Below are positions 3,500 to 5,292 of a DNA stretch of 5,292 nt, piece by piece (the first letter of the stretch is position 1; every line of letters begins with the position of its first letter). Source of the DNA: Candidatus Bathyarchaeota archaeon (GTDB taxonomy: Archaea; Thermoproteota; Bathyarchaeia; Bathyarchaeales; UBA233); NCBI GenBank assembly GCA_003661945.1, contig QMXC01000096.1:1-5292 (forward strand), written 5' to 3'. Below the pieces are notes generated by a model. The model worked only from the letters and a program-made list of their open reading frames with translations. It did no database searches and had not been told where the DNA came from. The position numbers and the translations under genes are program-made.

Positions 3500-4903
3500 T
3501 TGAAGGCAAAGGTTAGAGGCATATATTCCACCGCGTTAACGAAGCTTCTTCTCGAAAACGGCTTCCAAGTTGTGCAGCCTTCCCCCGTGATAGAGAAAAG
3601 ATTCCACTTGAAAAGCGTCTTTGAACCTCCCGACATAGACATAAGCGACCGCTACGACCTTCAAGGAGTCCACGCCATGGGCACCCGCGAAGCAGTAGAC
3701 CGTTTTATCCAACTGCTTCAGTCCAATCTGAAAGACGTGATAACCCGGAGATGGAGCGTCAGCGTCGACGGCATCTACAAAGGAAAAATCGTGGAAAAAA
3801 GTTCAAACGCGGCGTTAGTGGACATAGGAACAGCCGTAGGAAAGCTTCCGGAAACACTTCCGAACCAAAACGAGGTGATAGTTCAAGTTGAAAGACGCAG
3901 AATAGGCGCTAAAAATCCGTTACTAACAACGAAAATCAAGATTCCGGGAAAATACGCCATATTGATCCCGGAACAGAAAATCGGAGTTAGCCTAAAAATA
4001 AGAAATTTACAAGAAAGAGCGCGGTTGTACGCTCTGGGAAGAGTGATAAAACCTGAGGGATGGGGAATAATATGGCGCGAAACCGCAGCGAACCAGCCTC
4101 AAGAAAAGCTTGAGGCAGAAATCTTGGAGCTTGTGGGAAAAGCTAAACAAGTGGTCTCGCTAAACGAGACGGCAGAGGCGCCGTCGCTACTTATGGAAGG
4201 CTTATACTGCCTCGACGTGGAATTTCCAGCTTCATCTAAAGCAGAACTTGACAAGCTTCGAAGCACAGTAACGCCTACGCTGATGGGACATCACCACTAC
4301 AAGGCCTGCAGCGGAAGAATCTCAGCGCTTTTAGAAATGGCTGAAAAACTGTTGGAAAACGGAAAAGCCCTCGAAGAAGTTGAAGAAGAGTTCAGGGCAG
4401 CTGTAAAACGGGAATATCCAGACCACGAGGACAGCGTACAAGTTCAACACGTAAAGCTTAGCGGACGCGTGTTCCTTCTAGGAGAAGCAACCATACGGGA
4501 GCTCAGCGGTTCGCGTCTCCATTTCCAGCGGACACTAAAGAGAGATGGAATATACGACGGGCTTCGTGTGCCGAAAAAAGCAGGCGACAAGGCAGTAACA
4601 GAGGCGGAAATAGGCTCATGGACGCTTAAAACTCGCTACTATTCGCCTGAAGGCAAATACAAAGGCACATACATAAACATAAACACGCCGATAGAGCTAT
4701 ACCCAAACGCTATTCGATACGTAGACCTCGAAGTCGACATATGCCTATGGCCAGACAACACCTACAAGATTTTAGACATGGAGAAACTTGAAAGCGCATT
4801 AAACAAGGGGTGGATAAGCCGGGCGTTGTATGAAGCTGTGAAGCAGAAAGTTGAAGAAATCGTTCAGCAGCTCAACGGGCAAGGGTTCCATCTGAAGGAG
4901 TAA
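3500..4903 (+). CDS. fau-1: Ribonuclease FAU-1 (RNase E/G-like, AU-rich RNA binding)
   Basis: A 467-residue protein matching archaeal FAU-1, close to the family's usual length of about 470. FAU-1 binds AU-rich RNA and is regarded as an archaeal RNase E/G relative with a role in rRNA or mRNA processing. Residues 1-75 form the N-terminal part (KVRGIYSTALTKLLLENGF, then VHAMGTREAVDRFI). An S1-like barrel spans about 88-135 (GIYKGKIVEKSSNAALVDIG). The RNase E/G-like core follows, with KYAILIPEQKIGVSLKIR (151-168), ARLYALGRVIKPEGWGIIWRETA (174-196), recalling the RNase E motif ending G.I.RT.A, and PTLMGHHHYKACSG (259-272). Residues about 345-455 are a DUF402 domain with YININTPIELYPNAIRYVDL (391-410), acidic EVD, WPDN and a helical C-terminus. 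The start is TTG. Gene order after rtcA suggests a shared RNA-end metabolism operon. Identification is firm; the exact substrate is not visible. Confidence 0.92.
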   Translation: MKAKVRGIYSTALTKLLLENGFQVVQPSPVIEKRFHLKSVFEPPDIDISDRYDLQGVHAMGTREAVDRFIQLLQSNLKDVITRRWSVSVDGIYKGKIVEKSSNAALVDIGTAVGKLPETLPNQNEVIVQVERRRIGAKNPLLTTKIKIPGKYAILIPEQKIGVSLKIRNLQERARLYALGRVIKPEGWGIIWRETAANQPQEKLEAEILELVGKAKQVVSLNETAEAPSLLMEGLYCLDVEFPASSKAELDKLRSTVTPTLMGHHHYKACSGRISALLEMAEKLLENGKALEEVEEEFRAAVKREYPDHEDSVQVQHVKLSGRVFLLGEATIRELSGSRLHFQRTLKRDGIYDGLRVPKKAGDKAVTEAEIGSWTLKTRYYSPEGKYKGTYININTPIELYPNAIRYVDLEVDICLWPDNTYKILDMEKLESALNKGWISRALYEAVKQKVEEIVQQLNGQGFHLKE

Positions 4904-4904
4904 A

Positions 4905-4914
4905 GATTATAAGC
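4905..4914 (+). promoter_or_regulatory. TATA-like box for htpX
   Basis: GATTATAAGC begins two bases after the FAU-1 stop codon. It predicts a transcript start near 4935, giving a leader of about 17 bases with GGGGG (4941-4945) 7 bases before the ATG at 4953. This suggests htpX can be transcribed independently of the upstream RNA genes. Confidence 0.45.
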
Positions 4915-4952
4915 AACGCTTCGCGTGTCTCAATTCTTATGGGGGACTACCT

Positions 4953-5292
4953 ATGAGTTTGTGGAAATTGCGGCTGTCCATGATAGGAACGTTAGCCGCG
5001 ATTATTGGGCTTTCAACGCTTTTCTTCACAGTTATACTTACGCTCATAGGAACCCTCGACCTCGTGCTGATAGGCATACTAGTCGTCACATTCAACATTT
5101 TGCAGTGGCTTATCGCACCATACATAATAGACGCGCTATACCATGTTAGAGAGATAAAGAGAAGCGACGACCCGAAACTCTACGGTATGGTTGAGAGATT
5201 AAGCGCGAGAAGCAAGATTAAGATGCCGAAAGTTATGTTGGCTCGCATCCCAATACCCAACGCTTTTGCGTACGGTTCGCCCATAGCTGGAA
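4953..5292 (+). CDS. htpX: HtpX-type M48 membrane metalloprotease, 3'-truncated by window edge
   Basis: The first 113 residues of an HtpX-family zinc endopeptidase, a membrane protease that removes damaged or misfolded membrane proteins. The frame is not in the supplied long-ORF list as an intact protein but reads open from ATG 4953 to the window end. A basic N-terminus (LWKLRLSM) precedes two hydrophobic segments, about residues 9-33 and 36-58, typical of HtpX. Then follow IIDALYHVREIKRSDDPKLY (58-77), ERLSARSKIKMPKVML (81-96) and PIPNAFAYGSPIAG (100-113), a hallmark just upstream of the HEXXH zinc site. The catalytic HEXXH and later ligands lie beyond the window. The active domain would face the cytosol. 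A short ORF from ATG 4939 ends at a TGA overlapping this start, probably by chance. Confidence 0.9.
   Translation, partial: MSLWKLRLSMIGTLAAIIGLSTLFFTVILTLIGTLDLVLIGILVVTFNILQWLIAPYIIDALYHVREIKRSDDPKLYGMVERLSARSKIKMPKVMLARIPIPNAFAYGSPIAG

Noticed and set aside
3352..3642. 96-residue minus-strand ORF across the rtcA/FAU-1 junction
   Set aside because: Both flanking plus-strand genes are clear family members, and the ORF spans their junction without its own promoter or ribosome site.
4939..4956. Five-codon ORF whose TGA overlaps the htpX ATG
   Set aside because: Such short ORFs arise often by chance and there is no ribosome site before its ATG; the GGGGG lies inside it and better serves htpX.
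4925..5149. 74-residue plus-strand ORF at the right end
   Set aside because: The overlapping frame from 4953 encodes a convincing HtpX N-terminus with two membrane segments; this ORF is an out-of-frame shadow.

Overview
The window looks like a chromosomal stretch from an archaeon of the TACK group, most likely a Bathyarchaeia-like or related lineage. The grounds are an archaeal FAU-1 ribonuclease, a TACK-style RNA 3'-phosphate cyclase with an unusual N-terminal motif, a probable arcadin-1 homologue (a crenactin-cytoskeleton accessory family), archaeal TATA-like boxes close to starts, and mixed ATG/GTG/TTG starts with Shine-Dalgarno motifs. The lineage is inferred from protein similarity recalled from memory; no rRNA gene is present to confirm it. 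I see no mobile element, CRISPR array, tRNA or rRNA, and no gene-free stretch longer than about 150 bases.

Layout. At 1-621 (+) is the C-terminal part of GMP synthase; the gene enters from the left edge. It ends in the family signature but is much longer than a normal prokaryotic dimerisation domain, and its layout resembles the eukaryotic enzyme. At 674-1000 (+) is a 108-residue arcadin-1-like protein with its own TATA-like box. It runs tail-to-tail into an uncharacterised 111-residue gene on the minus strand (984-1319), with a 17-bp overlap. A divergent promoter region (1320-1463) separates that gene from acylphosphatase (1464-1739, +). A convergent spacer (1740-1885) with inverted repeats and a T-run follows.

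On the minus strand at 1886-2299 (possibly to 2314) lies an unidentified protein built as a coiled coil, a proline/threonine-rich linker and a compact C-terminal domain. The spacer between it and rtcA carries a perfect 15-bp dyad and a repeated half-site. Then come rtcA (2438-3475, +) and, 24 bp later, the FAU-1 RNase E/G-like protein (3500-4903, +), which look co-transcribed. The window closes with the start of an HtpX-type membrane metalloprotease (4953 onward, +) behind its own TATA-like box.

Functionally, rtcA and FAU-1 form a plausible RNA-end-processing pair. GMP synthase, acylphosphatase and HtpX are housekeeping or stress functions. The less-described content is the eukaryote-like GMP synthase tail, the solitary arcadin-1-like protein, the two unidentified small proteins and the dyad upstream of rtcA. 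I do not see evidence of a wholly new multi-gene system.
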